Assembly: GCA_035236585.1 (NCBI GenBank)
Contig: CP141132.1
Span: 26,123,445-26,187,444 of the forward strand
DNA length: 64,000 bases
Direction of reading: 5' to 3'
Source: Warburgia ugandensis
Taxonomy: Eukaryota > Streptophyta > Magnoliopsida > Canellales > Canellaceae
Shown here: one piece after another, positions 1-11,659 of the stretch
Layout of the letters: each line of letters starts with the position of its first letter
How positions within the stretch are numbered: the stretch's first letter is position 1
Notes under the pieces: model-generated
Seen by the model: only the letters and a program-made list of their open reading frames with translations
Told to the model about the DNA's origin: nothing
Databases searched by the model: none
Position numbers and translations under genes: made by a program

Positions 1-157
1 ATCCTCACGTGTGTGCTGTCTAAAGTAAAAAGTACCTAATAACAAGTGTGTATGATAAAGAGCCAAATTATACCTTGTATTCTCATGTGTGTGCTGCGTA
101 AATGTAAAAACCACCTGATCACAAGTATGCTTGATAAAGAATTAAATTATATTACAA
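1..157. repeat. Direct repeat, two copies of about 78 bp
   Basis: Positions 1-78 and 79-157 are diverged copies. Both contain the strings tcacgtgtgtgctg / tcatgtgtgtgctg, then a stretch with cacaagt or acaagtgtg, then gataaag. The left end is cut by the window, so more copies may lie upstream. It sits in the 3' internal region of the T1 element, where plant gypsy elements often carry tandem repeats. Confidence 0.6.
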
Positions 158-711
158 TAAACTAATATTTAAACAAGAAAGTAATGGTTCAAATTGGCAT
201 CACTAGATTGTTGGCTAGTGATGATTTTGGTAATAAATGCATATCTTGATATAGAAAGAATGATATGTTGGATACATAAAATATAGTAATCTTGATGTAT
301 GAGAAACTGATACTACCTATGAAGGGTAGTATACTATAAGAAAACAAATGATTTGCATTTGTGCCTTATTTCGAGAAAGGTTCTCGAACTATATATGTTG
401 AAAGATCAGAATTGATATTTGAATTGTCTGAAATTGAGACATTCCATCAATTATTTGATATGATGGACTTTTAGTTTATTCCACTAGCTATTGACTGACC
501 CTACGAATTTGGACACTTCTGACGAAGAGTAATTGGTTATATATCTGAGGTTAAGTGAGATAACCATATTTGATAAATGAAGTGAGGAAATCTGATTGAA
601 TTGTATGTCAAAGGAGAACATACTAAACAATTGTATTAGTAGGTAATGATGGAAACCTTTTAGTATCATTATGTAAAGTTAGATGATACTATATTGATAT
701 TTGTGAATACC

Positions 712-917
712 AATGGTGTTATTTGAGATAAGAAGCCTTGGTGTAATGGTAAAAGTTGTTGTCATGCGACCTTGAGATCATGGGTTCAAGGCATAGAATT
801 AGCCTCTTGTGAAATGCAAGGTAAGGTTGCGTACTATAGACCCTTGTGGTCCGCCTTTCCCCAAATCCTCAAGGGTGGGAGCTTCATGTACCATGGCTGT
901 CCTTAATGGTGTTATTT
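712..917 (+). mobile_element. Au-like SINE with perfect 13-bp target site duplication
   Basis: The body lies at 725-904. It has a tRNA-derived head with an A-box-like segment (ttggtgtaatggtaaaag) and a B-box-like segment (ggttcaagg), followed by the Au-type body strings gcctcttgtgaaatgcaagg, cccttgtggtccgcc and gggagcttcatg, and a short pyrimidine tail. The flanks 712-724 and 905-917 are identical (aatggtgttattt). Au SINEs are short RNA polymerase III retroposons found widely in flowering plants; family assignment is from memory of the consensus. The copy is inserted in the T1 internal region in the plus orientation and lacks coding capacity, as all SINEs do. Confidence 0.9.
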
Positions 918-2339
918 AAGTAATTGAATGTGATTGCACAATTAGTGTGATTTTAGTTGTTCATTTAATGCTATGCATTTCATATTTGCATTTTAGAAAT
1001 ATTGAATGTATTATTTCTATTTTTGAATCTAAATACACCAAAAAGTGTAAGTTCAGTTATTATAATTTGAATCATAGTGTGATCTCTAGTATTGATAATT
1101 GTATGTTTGTATTTGTACTTAAGTTAAAGATTATTATTTCTAATTATCTGAATGTAAGGTTGTATATATGATTTCAGTGAATTGGAATATGAAAACGTTA
1201 GAAATGTTCTTTGATTTAAATGACTATCTCTTTATTTTGGATTCATATGTGGAATTGGATGAATAAGTGTAAAATATCTATTCACGATTATGATTGAAAT
1301 GTTATGATATGAATCAACATTCTATGTTAAATGATTGTTTGGAGAAATGAAAGAGTTATCTATCTGAACATATGTGGAAATTATGGAAAGTTATTTAAGC
1401 AAGGTCTTTGATGATAGAGTTAAAGTATGATTCAATACAGTAATTGGAATTTTGATTTGTAGTTGGGATTGTAAATTTCCATGTTTCTATAACAATGCAA
1501 TTCATGATGGATTTTGATAGAAGGTTGTGGATAATATGAAAATCTTCCATTATATATGGTTGTGATGATGATGATTGTGATTAAACATTTATCAATTGAT
1601 GATTTTATAATGTGTTGCTACTATACTATTGAAGAATTTGGATATTATTCTTGAAGTTGTAGAAATGGGTAAGTAATTCTCCTAGTATTAGGATTTGTTA
1701 TATTATGGTAATGTGGAGAATGTAATAAGATAGAGTCTTTAAGATACATATTATTTGTGGATGAATGATTAATTTTACTATGGTGAATGTGAAATGTGGT
1801 GAGACAGTCTCAAAAATGTATTATGTATTGATAAATGGTTCCGAAAAATAAAGGAGACTGTCAAAATTTTGTCAGAAATATGATATTAGAAATTTAGAAG
1901 ATAGGAATTTTTATAAGGTTAGAATTGGTTAAGCATATGTAAAAAGGATCATCTTTAAGTGAGAAATGAATATTAACTATTTGCAGTTATCATAAAGAGT
2001 ATATAGATAAGAAAATGGAAAAGTTTGAGTTGCATATAAAGATTATGTATTCTAAGAATCATTATAGTTAAAGGAGTTTTGAAGTTGAAATGAAGGGAAA
2101 ACTTAGTCATAAATTTTATTCTTTTTAAGATTGTAGAAAGAATCAACTATGAGCATTAGTTAATATCATTATTAGAATTGATGAGTAATTCTTGTTTGGA
2201 TGATTAGAATACATATATTGAAAATCAGTTGTATTTTGAGGATTGATGTTTCATTGAAGTAATTATATGAATTTAAGTTTACAATGAGATAAGAATATTA
2301 TTATAGTTATTTGAAAGATATCATGAAAAAGAATTTCAA

Positions 2340-2417
2340 GGACAAAATTTCTCTAAGGAGAGAAGAATGTAACAACCCTAAAAAATTTGGAGATGAAATT
2401 TCTCTGAGGAAGAAGAT
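2340..2417 (+). repeat. Duplicated polypurine tract / LTR start junction
   Basis: The segment contains acaaaatttctctaagg, then tgtaacaaccc at 2368. Fifty bases later comes a second purine-rich segment (gatgaaatttctctgagg) followed by tgtaacaacccc at 2418. The first LTR start is followed by only about 25 bases before the purine tract recurs, so the PPT-LTR boundary is tandemly duplicated. I take 2418 as the working LTR start because the sequence continues into the full LTR from there. Confidence 0.7.
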
Positions 2418-3029
2418 TGTAACAACCCCAAAATTCTGCTATTGAATGATCAAGGTATGAGTTTTTTGGGAAGATAATTTTTTATGGAATTAGAATCAGG
2501 AACTAAAATATAAATAGTTAGATTCTACTTATAAAATAGAATCCAATGACCCAAAGAACGCTGAAAATGGAGTTCGAATGAGGAAGTTATGAGACTTCGA
2601 AGTCAGGGCTATTTTGGAAATTTAAATTACTAAATCTGGATTCTACTCATTGATACGAATCCAACGACACTAAGTTTTTTGAAATCGAAGATTAGATGAA
2701 TAAATGAAAATTTTCTTATGAAAGGGTATTTTTGTAATTTCACTAAGTGGGCCCCACTTGCAGGAGTTAGAATTTGATAGTCAATGGAGTTGAAAAACAT
2801 CATTAGGAAGGGTTATTGTTTTTATTGATTGGCATCATGGTGTTCAGCATAGTTGGGGCATCATTATTAAACTTTTGAAATAAATAAAAGGAATACAAAT
2901 TAAAATAACTAAAAGGGGGGCCAAGTTTGATAACGACACCCCCTCACTTAAATGAAAACAAGAAACAGACCTAATGTCTATTTCTGAAAACTGACTTAGA
3001 TAGGGGAAAACACGATGGGGAGAGAGTGC

Positions 3030-3087
3030 AAGAAGAAGAAGAAGAAGAAGAAGAAGAAGAAGAAGAAGAGGGAAGAGGAAAGCGAAG

Positions 3088-3139
<52 letters not shown>
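3030..3139. repeat. Compound microsatellite (GAA)n then (GA)n
   Basis: About 40 bases of AAG/GAA repeats (3030-3070) are followed by about 48 bases of GA repeats (3092-3139). They produce long, low-complexity Glu-Arg or Ser-Leu reading frames on the two strands that are not genes. The tract lies in the T1 LTR just after the conserved 'agtttgataacgacacccc' segment; the second T1 copy has a purine tract at the same place (45181-45300), so the purine-rich character is an LTR property. Confidence 0.95.
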
Positions 3140-3142
<3 letters not shown>

Positions 3143-5771
3143 CCGACTTGCATGTTGGAGAAGAAACAAAGGAGTTTAGGGTTTGTTTTTTTTTCGTCGT
3201 CGGAAAAGGAGGAGCTCACTGACAACAAGGTGAGCTCGAACTCCAAATCTAGACTATCACCCTACTCTTCTTAAGGGCACGAGCAAAATCCCTTTGGTGC
3301 TGCTAAAATTAGAGGAGGGAAATCTAGGTTTTTGGGCAGACCAGAATTTTAGGCTGCCACCAGAGATGACGGTAGCTTGGATCCTTGATCCAAGCCGGTC
3401 ATCTTCTATGGCTGGCCTAGAAGAACCAAAACCCCATGATTTTGGATGAATCTAGGATGATTTATGCCATTTATTGAAGAGGGGATTATTGTGCAACTAG
3501 ATCAGGGAGGTTTCACTTGAAATCAATGTCAATCCAACTCATCCAAGGGTGGAGGAAGCACAGAAACATGCTCTGAAGGTAAGATCTGTGAAACATTATT
3601 TTTGATTTGATGTATTTTGTTAAATCCATTTGATTTTATGCTAGATCTAGATTTACGGATGATTTAACTGTCCATTTCTTAATCCAAACCTAGGAATAGG
3701 TAAATTAGTGCTTGATAAAGCCTGAATTTGACCGAGATCATCAATCTAGGTTAGAAATCGATCGGACAATTTAAGCTGTCCGATAGGGTACTATTCACAC
3801 AATAATTTTGAGGTGTCTAATCAATGATTAGACACCACGGATATGTTAAGGAACATTAAATTAACTTACAGATGACAAAAAAAGTTTTTGTAAAAAAAAC
3901 ATTATCTACAGGCATCTGATAAATGATCAGATGTTACCAGTAGATTTCCCATCCTAGAATTGATAGAATAAGTCAAACTTTCATGATTAGAAAGTGAAAC
4001 AAATTGGATGATCTAAACCATCCAATCTATCATTATTCAAGTGGTAGATTTGTGACGTCAAATTGATGATTAGATGCCATAGATGAATTCTAGGACATGG
4101 CTTAGCTAGTATATAATTAGAATCCTAGAATTTGGATAAAAACTTATCAAATAATTTTAGTAGTCCAATCAAGCAATGATGGAATGATAAATGCTCAAGG
4201 TGGATTTCCTGATCCTTGAATTGACTTAAATATGACAAATTTTGGAAGTTGAATGGAACATAGGGATTAGACCATAAAAACATTAAGTTAGACTGCTAAA
4301 TCATAATTAAATCTAAGTATCTATATGTATGTGATTGTATTAAAAACATAATTGTTATGTGTTGTATAGATTGAAGAGCACAAGGTCGATCATGAAGAGG
4401 AAGGTGATTAAAGCTAGTGGAATTCGATGAATGTGTCATGCGAGGTAGGTGGAAATTTAAGACTGCATGTCTAAATAATAAGATGCATGTTCTAAACATG
4501 ATCTTATTTCTGATTATAGATGTTATGAAACTAAAATGGTATGATTGATATTCGACATGCTTTAAATTGTAATGATGAAAATAATGTTAAGTAAAAGAAT
4601 TGCATGTTTATAATTCATGCTTATGACTTATGCATCTTCTATGTAAAATTGTGAAATGTCATGATGGTGCATGGGTACCATGTCAGTATGTGTGATGTAT
4701 GAGTCTATGTTTATAGGATACATCCTTGGTGGATTATCACCAAATAAGTGAGGATGTTATTCTTGTTATGAAGTGTGTGAATAGGCAAATTGCTTACTAT
4801 TATGATTATTTTACATCTGGGCATGGAGGCCTGAGAGTTTTGTTTTAGATAGGCATATGCCTGGGGATGCTATGCTAAGAGAGTTATGAGCATTTGGCCA
4901 CCCGCTCTCCGAAATTTATTATGTTATGGATACCAAGCACTATGTGTTACTAAAAGTCAGGTGGGGCAATTATGGGAAGGCTGCCACTATGACAGCCATG
5001 GTCCTCCCATACAGACATGGATATTGTGATTTCCATTGAGAATGATATAGGTGGATTATTAAGCAGTTATCCAGGCATGCTAGTAGATCAGAATGCAGCA
5101 TAATAGTCCTTATGTTTGATGAACTATGATACTTATATGATGGCATTATGAGATGTCTTATATGTTGTGGAATGATGATATGCCTTATATTGTTTTCCCA
5201 GTAGTGGCTGGAGGATTGTGGACCCCATATAATGAGGGGCATGAGGATTATATTGATGTACTAGCAGAGGTTGGATGATTGTGAACACTACATGATGAGG
5301 GGTATGATTCTGAAACCCAGTATAGTCTGGTAATGTTAATGTTGATACTTATTGAGTATATTCATAATTTTATATGACTTTTAACAATTTCCATATATGT
5401 GGATTAATGCTATATGTATATGATTGAGAGCATAGTTTTATATAAGTTTTCATAAGGGTATGTGCATGGTGCAGAGTATGGTTTATGGAATTAGATTATC
5501 TTATTTAAATGATAAAGGATAATTGTAAATACTTGATTTATGAATGGATTATTGATATTTATGAAACATGCTACTATTTGATTATCAATTGATTATTAGA
5601 TTATAAAACATGTTAATACTTGGTTTAACAATGCAGTAATGAATTATGAAACGTATTGTAAATTTAAGTCAATATAATTGTTATGAGAATGAATGTTCTG
5701 AATAATGCAAATTAATTAATTCATAATTAAATTTAACATGCTTCTTAAACTCCCCTACAAAGCATAGCTTA

Positions 5772-5810
5772 CTGAGATATTGTAAATGTTTTATGTTTAC
5801 AATATCTTAG
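5772..5810 (+). other. Conserved LTR hairpin, copy H1
   Basis: Left arm ctgagatattgtaaa (5772-5786) and right arm tttacaatatcttag (5796-5810) form a 15-bp stem with one G-T pair and a 9-nt loop. It is preceded by agcatagctta and followed by ataca, as in the other LTR copies. Confidence 0.8.
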
Positions 5811-6211
5811 ATACAAATAGACAGAAGAAGATGTACACGACAAGAGGAATCCAGTGGCCATACTTCTGCGATCAGGTATATACTTTATTTAAATCTTTTG
5901 TATTGTGCAGTTAGTAATTTGAATTGTTATGTTGGACATTTAATATGATGTTTATAGGGGCTATGTAAGTGAACCACTAGATGGGTCCTATTTTTAAGAA
6001 ATGCGTGTCTATCTTTTAGAAAACTATACATATACATATACATACATATATATATATATATATGTATAGTGTGAGCTTAAAGGTGACATCCGAGTTTTTG
6101 GGAAAATGAATTTCAAAGAAAAATCTTTCGCTATTTTTGTATTTTAAAATTTAGAGGCACGCCATCTTTTGAAATAAACAAAAAATTTCATGAAAAATTT
6201 GTGGTGTCACA

Positions 6212-7640
6212 ATGGTAACATAATGACTTCACGTACTACTGTGCATTTTGTTGGACCATTTGGAGATGATGGTTCTTTTCTTGACCAAATTGAGCAATAA
6301 TAATGACCATTATATTCAAGTCAACTTTTTCCTCCATTTCCCTAACATTGCCCTGAACTAGGGTAATAAGTGGACTTAGTCCTTCCCTAAAAGGTTGTTC
6401 TTGTATTACTAAAGGTGGGGACCTGGTTTGGCTCAAACCCTTATTCTCTTCTTATGTGTGCCCTAAAATAGGTTGATGTACATCGATTGACTCCTTTTCT
6501 TCCTATTTTATATGCATAGGTAGGGTGTCAAATGGGCCTACATGACTATCTTATGAATGTTCAAATAAAATATGTAGGTCCCAATTAGGTAGATCTTCTA
6601 CATTGCAAGGCTTTTTTGAAATTTCAAGAATTGTGGAGTTTCTACTCTTGTTTTCCATTGAGAAGTATCCATCAAAGGCACAATATCCAGCACTCATGCA
6701 TCTCCTCAATGGATGTGTCTTCATCAAAGTCATAAAAATGAGTGAGAGATTTTGGGTTGGATGTTTCTAAAGCTTTATTTTCTTCATCAATGGAAGTCCC
6801 TTCATCATAATCATAATAAGGAGTAGGACATGGCTCAAGTGGGTACAAGTTGGAGGTTTCTAAAGATGGTTGTGGACTTTGTGGCTCAGAAGGATCATAA
6901 GAAATTTCCATCCTATTATCAATAATAAATGGCTCTTTAGTATCCCTAATATGTTTTATTATCTCATGCATTTTAACAATGTTTCTATCAACACTTTCCC
7001 ATATTGGTTTCATTTCTATGATCCATTCCTCCCCCTTGCATTCCATTTCCTCATGCATCTTCTCATGGGCAGCCATGGTTTATTTTATTCTCTCAAAAAG
7101 TTGTTACATATTCTCTTTTAATGGTTGTTCTTCATACTGCAGAGGAAACGACTCATAGGGTTGGTATTGCTGTGGCATGGAGATGGAGAAAAAGGGCTAA
7201 GCAAGTTGAACCCATAATCGTTGACCCTGATATTCTTGGTAATCATGATAGTATTGACCAGGGTGGGACCATTGTGGTTCTTCCTAATATCAGTAATCCT
7301 AAGACCATGGTTGTTCATGATGCTTAGCCCATCTATTATAGTCTTGGTAATTTGTCTCAAGATAAAAATTCCTAGGGTATATGAATGCATTAGTTGCATC
7401 CACTGGCTCCTGATAATAACCATTATATATGGAGCTTGATGGGGGCCATGAAGGAGTGGAATATGGATGCTCAGAATAGGTATAGTCATTATGGTATTGA
7501 GGTTGTGGCGCATCTTGCCTAGAAGCTATTATCATAAGCAATTGACTTTCCATAATATCTAACCCATCTATTGATGCATCTAATCTATGAAATCTATCCC
7601 ATTCTCTATAGGTCATTGTCCTCAACTTTGTATACAATGA
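6212..7640 (-). pseudogene. Athila/Tat-like gag remnant, broken by frameshifts and stops
   Basis: Reading on the minus strand from about 7637, a Pro/Gln/Tyr/Ser-rich segment begins MTYREWDRF after a short leader. It continues, across several stops and one frame change near 7300 and 7120, into a segment with EQPLKENM followed by a Glu/Lys/Met-rich, probably helical stretch (about 7076-6930), and an acidic stretch with repeated YDYDEGTSI / FYDFDEDTSI (around 6800 and 6720). This composition fits the C-terminal part of gag in Athila/Tat elements, where a low-complexity Pro/Gln/Tyr region precedes helical segments. No CCHC zinc knuckle is visible. Position supports the call: it lies just inside the primer site of the minus-strand element. 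The family is inferred, not proven by a signature motif. Confidence 0.5.
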
Positions 7641-7769
7641 AACAAATCATTGTATACAATAAACGATGCAAAAATAAAGGGCACAGTCAAACAATCCTGA
7701 GGTTAATAAGTAGCAATATTTTGACTTTCTTGAATTTCTGTGGGGACAATACTTTTAGATTAGCCTAAT

Positions 7770-8140
7770 CTAGTACTCCTCCTCTCTTTCAGATTTGACT
7801 ACTGCTTACCAATTAGGTTCCACACAAGGTGGTTAATACAATCCTCATGTAAGGAGGCATTTAGACCTCAACAAATGTCAACAGAAGGCATGGGAAAATC
7901 ACTTGGATTTTAAGCCACCCATTATAACCACAGTGCTTAGAAGCCACTAGAGTGACAATAGATCATCTCTTAGTAAGAGGGTCTTATGAGCATGTGATGG
8001 TCCTATAAGTCACTACTAATTGATTTTAGATTAATTTGAAAGGTGGGGTTGCACACTTGTGGTGAGTATCGTAGGTGGGCCAAGGAGTGGTGATGAAATT
8101 CACCCTTGATCTTATGGGAGTTGGGTGCCCTTACTAATTA
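7770..8140 (-). repeat. Roughly 370-bp module shared with T2 LTRs
   Basis: In the leader of the minus-strand Athila-like element, this segment aligns with 17165-17540 of the minus T2 solo LTR and, inverted, with about 14000-14215 of the plus T2 LTR. Shared strings include gtggttaatacaa, cctcatgtaaggaggc, tttagacct, ataaccaca and gggccaagga. Both T2 copies carry it in the same relative place, so it belongs to the T2 LTR. Its presence in the Athila leader suggests capture or independent insertion of a T2 LTR fragment or of a small element. Confidence 0.65.
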
Positions 8141-8730
8141 ATTTCCACACTCCATGGCAGTTTGATCAACATATATATCACCTTAAAGCAGTAAACAGGC
8201 CATAAGAATGCAATTAAAACAGCAAACTAATGTAAAATCCTAAAAATGCAACAATTATCAAGTATGCTTTCTATATGCAATTACACTACCAAACAATGCA
8301 AGACTATTTCAAATGCAAACCCTAATCTAGGAAATAAAAGGAGTGAGGAATACTTACCATGGGGTTCTGATGAAGATCAAGTGTGGGCCACCTTATCCCA
8401 CACTTGCCCTTATTATTACAACCCATTTAAAATTAAATAATAAAGAAATTGTAATCTACAATGGGCCTCACTACAAGTTTCACTCAATCCTAATCTAGGA
8501 AAGCAATAAAACCTAATCTAAGATGATGAAGCCGTGGCCCACAGGATTGTTGCCGCTCTTTTGCAAATTTCCCTTGCACAAAAAATCAAAGAAATACAGT
8601 CAATATGAGGAAAATAGTAAAATATTCAAGAAAATTATGCAAAAAAAAAGCCCTAATGTAATGTAGTTGAATCCTAAACTAGAGGAAAATAATCTAAAGT
8701 ATGAAACACTACACAAGTTGTTACAACTCT
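8141..8730 (-). mobile_element. Leader of the minus-strand Athila/Tat-like element
   Basis: This is AT-rich sequence between the primer site and the gag remnant, assigned by position only. I see no open frame, promoter or repeat that stands out apart from the shared module just downstream. Confidence 0.4.
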
Positions 8731-8745
8731 CTAGTAGTGGTGCCA
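8731..8745 (-). other. Probable degenerate primer-binding site
   Basis: On the minus strand the sequence just after the LTR end reads tggcaccactac. The usual Athila/Tat site begins TGGCGCC, so this would be a one-base variant in the first seven positions. Its position next to a clear LTR terminus is the main support. Confidence 0.5.
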
Positions 8746-10361
8746 AAAACTTGTTGTTGTTTTAATTAAAACTCGTAAGTGCACAAATTAATGTAGTATT
8801 CTCACACAAGTGAGGTCGATCCTACGAGGAGTGGACAATTGTGATGCTAGTAGTTTCTACTTTAGATTATTTAACCTAGCCAAAATTTAAGTGATTTTTT
8901 TTTACAGAAATTAAGAATGGAAATTAAAACATGAAATTATAAATTAAGTAAAAATAAGAAATGAAAACTAAAAAAATAAGAAATGGAAACTAAGAAAAAA
9001 CAAGAAACATGCAAAATGGAAAACTTTTCTAAAACATGCATTTTCTAAAATTAAAACTTTCCTAAACTAGAATTAGAAACTTTCTAAAGTTAGAACTTTC
9101 TAAAACCAATTTAGGAAACTTTATAACACTAAAATAGCATTCAATAAATAAATAAATAATAAGATTTAACTAACTTTAATAAGATATTAAAAACATGCAT
9201 GTGAATGAAAACTATAATTAAAGAGATTTTCATTTCTTAAATCCTAAAACTTCCTAAAGATGGAACTTTCTAAAATTCAAAAAGGAAAATTTTTAAACCT
9301 GAAATAAGATGCAAAGAATGAATTAACTACTGCTAAAACTAAATTAAGTAACTAAATTAACCAAGAATCTAAAAGGAACGAGATTTAGACCACTGTGCAT
9401 GGTTTATAGACTTTGTGCATGATTCTGGAGCCCTAAAGATGGTAACATTTAATGTACCTACAATAAGTTACTATGAAAACTAAATATGGGATCTAATAAA
9501 CAACATGAAAATCCAAATGGGTATCTAAGGATTCAGGAAAATAACATGTTTTGATTGCTAGAATTAAAGCACAAAGTTAAGGAAAAACCAATTTTCAAAC
9601 TTTGGTACTTAAAAATAGTTAATAAATCTTGCATTAGAAAGCTACTAAAATCACAAATTTTATGTAAGAAAACAACCCAGATCTCAAGTAACTTGATGAA
9701 ATAAACAATCCATGATAAGAATTCCCAAATAACTTTATTGAATCATATCAATTTACATCAAATTTATGAGCATAAAACTATTTAAAGTTTCTAGAATTTG
9801 CACATTTTCTAAAGCCTAAAATCCTATCTAAAGAATAAGAAAATTCCAATCTAATTCTCACACTCTAAGTATAATGACATGCAAAGAAAATCTAGAAAGG
9901 AATTTGAGAAAAACAGAGGCTAAGTGGTTGAATTAAGGGAAAATAGCATAAAACTAAGAGAAAAAGAGCGTAAAAAAAATGGAATTCAAGTAGGGAAATC
10001 AAGGATTTAAGCCAGCTCTTCTCCTGGTTGTCACTACTAGAGAATAAATAACTTCAATCTTGATGGAATAGTATAGAAAAACTTATGGAATGGAGTGGAG
10101 AAGAAAGATCTTAAGGGCTGCAAAGTAGCATGAATTCTAAGGAGCAAAAAAACAAGAAAACTTAAAGCAATGGAACAAAAGTAAAACATCTAAGTTACTA
10201 ACCTGAATTGGAGAGAAAATAAATAAGAGAATAACAAGAAACCAAAGGAAGAAAAGCACCAACAATATTCCAAAGTCCAGAAGCAAATAAAACCAAAGGA
10301 AAGCTTGATTTCAAGGTGTGTCACTCTCTTCTACTTAGAAAATTCGTTTGGACTATGGGGC

Positions 10362-10369
10362 TATATATA
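10362..10369 (-). promoter_or_regulatory. TATA box in Athila/Tat-like LTR
   Basis: The string ctatatatag stands in a local context that reads ctatatatagcccc on the minus strand. It lies near the middle of the LTR, where the U3/R border is expected. Two other LTRs of this type have similar boxes (44313-44335 and 59063-59070). Confidence 0.5.
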
Positions 10370-11651
10370 GATGAGTGCTTTCCTAACTTAGGAAGGGGAG
10401 AAAAGATAAGGAAAGTGTCCCTAGGGATAAGGTATTGAATGAGGAAAGTTAGGTGAAAGATAAATTAACAAGATGATATCATAAACATGACATAAGAGAG
10501 AGATAAGAAGTATTGGTTGGCTGGTTTCTAATTTTGAAAGGGATATAGGTGTCTTTTCTTTTAGAAGGAAAGTGGCATGACATGGGAAAAATTGACTGGT
10601 TAAGTGGTTTTCTAGCAAGTGGGGATTGGTTGGATGGTTAGGAAGGGAGTTTAGGAAGGTGGAAGTGTTATGGAATGATAGGACTCTTGAATAGAAAGTC
10701 AAACTCGTGGTGGTCTTTGGTGATGAGGTAAAAAGTCATAAAAAGGTGGGAAAAAGTGAGAAAAACATCAAAATTTGAAGGCTCTCATCCTATTGGTCCA
10801 TATACCAACTTATCCTATTAATATTTCCCTTAATTATCTTCAAAATATCCCTTAAAATCTCATGGTTAATTCTATTGAATCTCCTCCAATCCTAGCCTTC
10901 CATTTAGCTTAGCTTGATGGCTTAGATGGATTACTTTGAAAGCTTCATGGCTGGCTTAGGAGGCTTCCTTGGCTTTTTTCCTTAGCTTCAACTCTTGGCT
11001 TGAATAGCTTGTATGATTTGACTTCAATTCCTTAGTTTACCACCTTCTTTCATGGCTTATATGGCTATGGTTATAACATCCCTAATTTTTGGTAAGGAAA
11101 TTAAATAAATATTGAAATTGAGAATTTCAATGAAAATCAGGCTAGAATATTAGGGTTACTAAAAATGCACTTCTCATAGAAGTGTAATCAAGATATGAGA
11201 TATGTATAATTAAAAACATATGTGACGAACCCTTCAAAATGACTATAAGCACGACAATTTTTGAATACGGATGAAAAATCTGTATTTTTCTTCATTTTAA
11301 TGAATAAAAGGGAAAAATGATAATTTCACAAATAACCAAGACTTGAGACATTAAAATCTGGAATGTACTCGAAAATACGAATCCAACGCCACTAAGAACA
11401 CTCAATTCCGAGCCTGAGAGAATAAAATGGAATTTTCTCCATAAAAAGGGCAATTTGGCCTTTTTACACATGTGGGGCCCACAAGGAACCCACAAACGGA
11501 TCCAACGTCTGGAGAAAACAGCCATCATTCGTCAAACCACTACCACCTACTAGTGGAGAAGGAGGTGGTAGTGGGAATCTAATATACATTAAATAATAAA
11601 AAGGAAAAAACATACTCATTACATGTCATTATGAAAACTACTCAAAACACC

Positions 11652-11659
11652 TATAAATA
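11652..11659 (+). promoter_or_regulatory. TATA box of T2 LTR (plus copy)
   Basis: The string cctataaatagacc is a strong plant TATA match about 580 bp into the LTR. The minus T2 copy has the matching box ggctataaatatg at 19258-19265, at nearly the same distance from its LTR start, so the element is conserved between copies. Confidence 0.7.

Larger units (their letters stand above)
1..2417 (+). mobile_element. 3' internal part of a plus-strand T1 gypsy element, non-coding remnant
   Basis: This stretch precedes a T1 LTR that starts at 2418. It ends in a purine-rich segment reading gacaaaatttctctaagg, which is the usual polypurine context just upstream of a plant gypsy 3' LTR, so I place it as the 3' internal part of that element. 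No open frame longer than about 75 codons exists, and I could not match any frame to gag or pol with confidence. A SINE is inserted at 725-904. The left edge lies outside the window, so the element's 5' LTR is not seen. Confidence 0.55.
2418..6211 (+). mobile_element. T1 LTR (about 3.8 kb), plus orientation, probable 3' LTR
   Basis: It starts tgtaacaacccc and ends ggtgtcaca, the TG...CA ends typical of long plant gypsy LTRs. Within it are two copies of the AATCCAACGACAC-like module (about 2540 and 2660), a conserved string gatgctatgctaag, and a terminal hairpin at 5772-5810. A second T1 LTR lies at 44886-48466; over one 121-bp sample (4730 versus 46980) the two are about 91% identical by eye. 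Upstream is a polypurine tract, which argues for a 3' LTR. Downstream, 6212 onward is minus-strand Athila/Tat-like gag, so the element most likely inserted into that gag; the target duplication cannot be tested because the 5' end is outside the window. Confidence 0.75.

Noticed and set aside
725-800. Possible tRNA gene
   Set aside because: The A-box and B-box strings belong to a SINE: the Au-type body follows and a 13-bp target duplication surrounds the whole unit.
2971-3274. Open frames rich in Glu/Arg (plus) or Ser/Leu (minus)
   Set aside because: They come from the GAA and GA microsatellites and exist on both strands at once.
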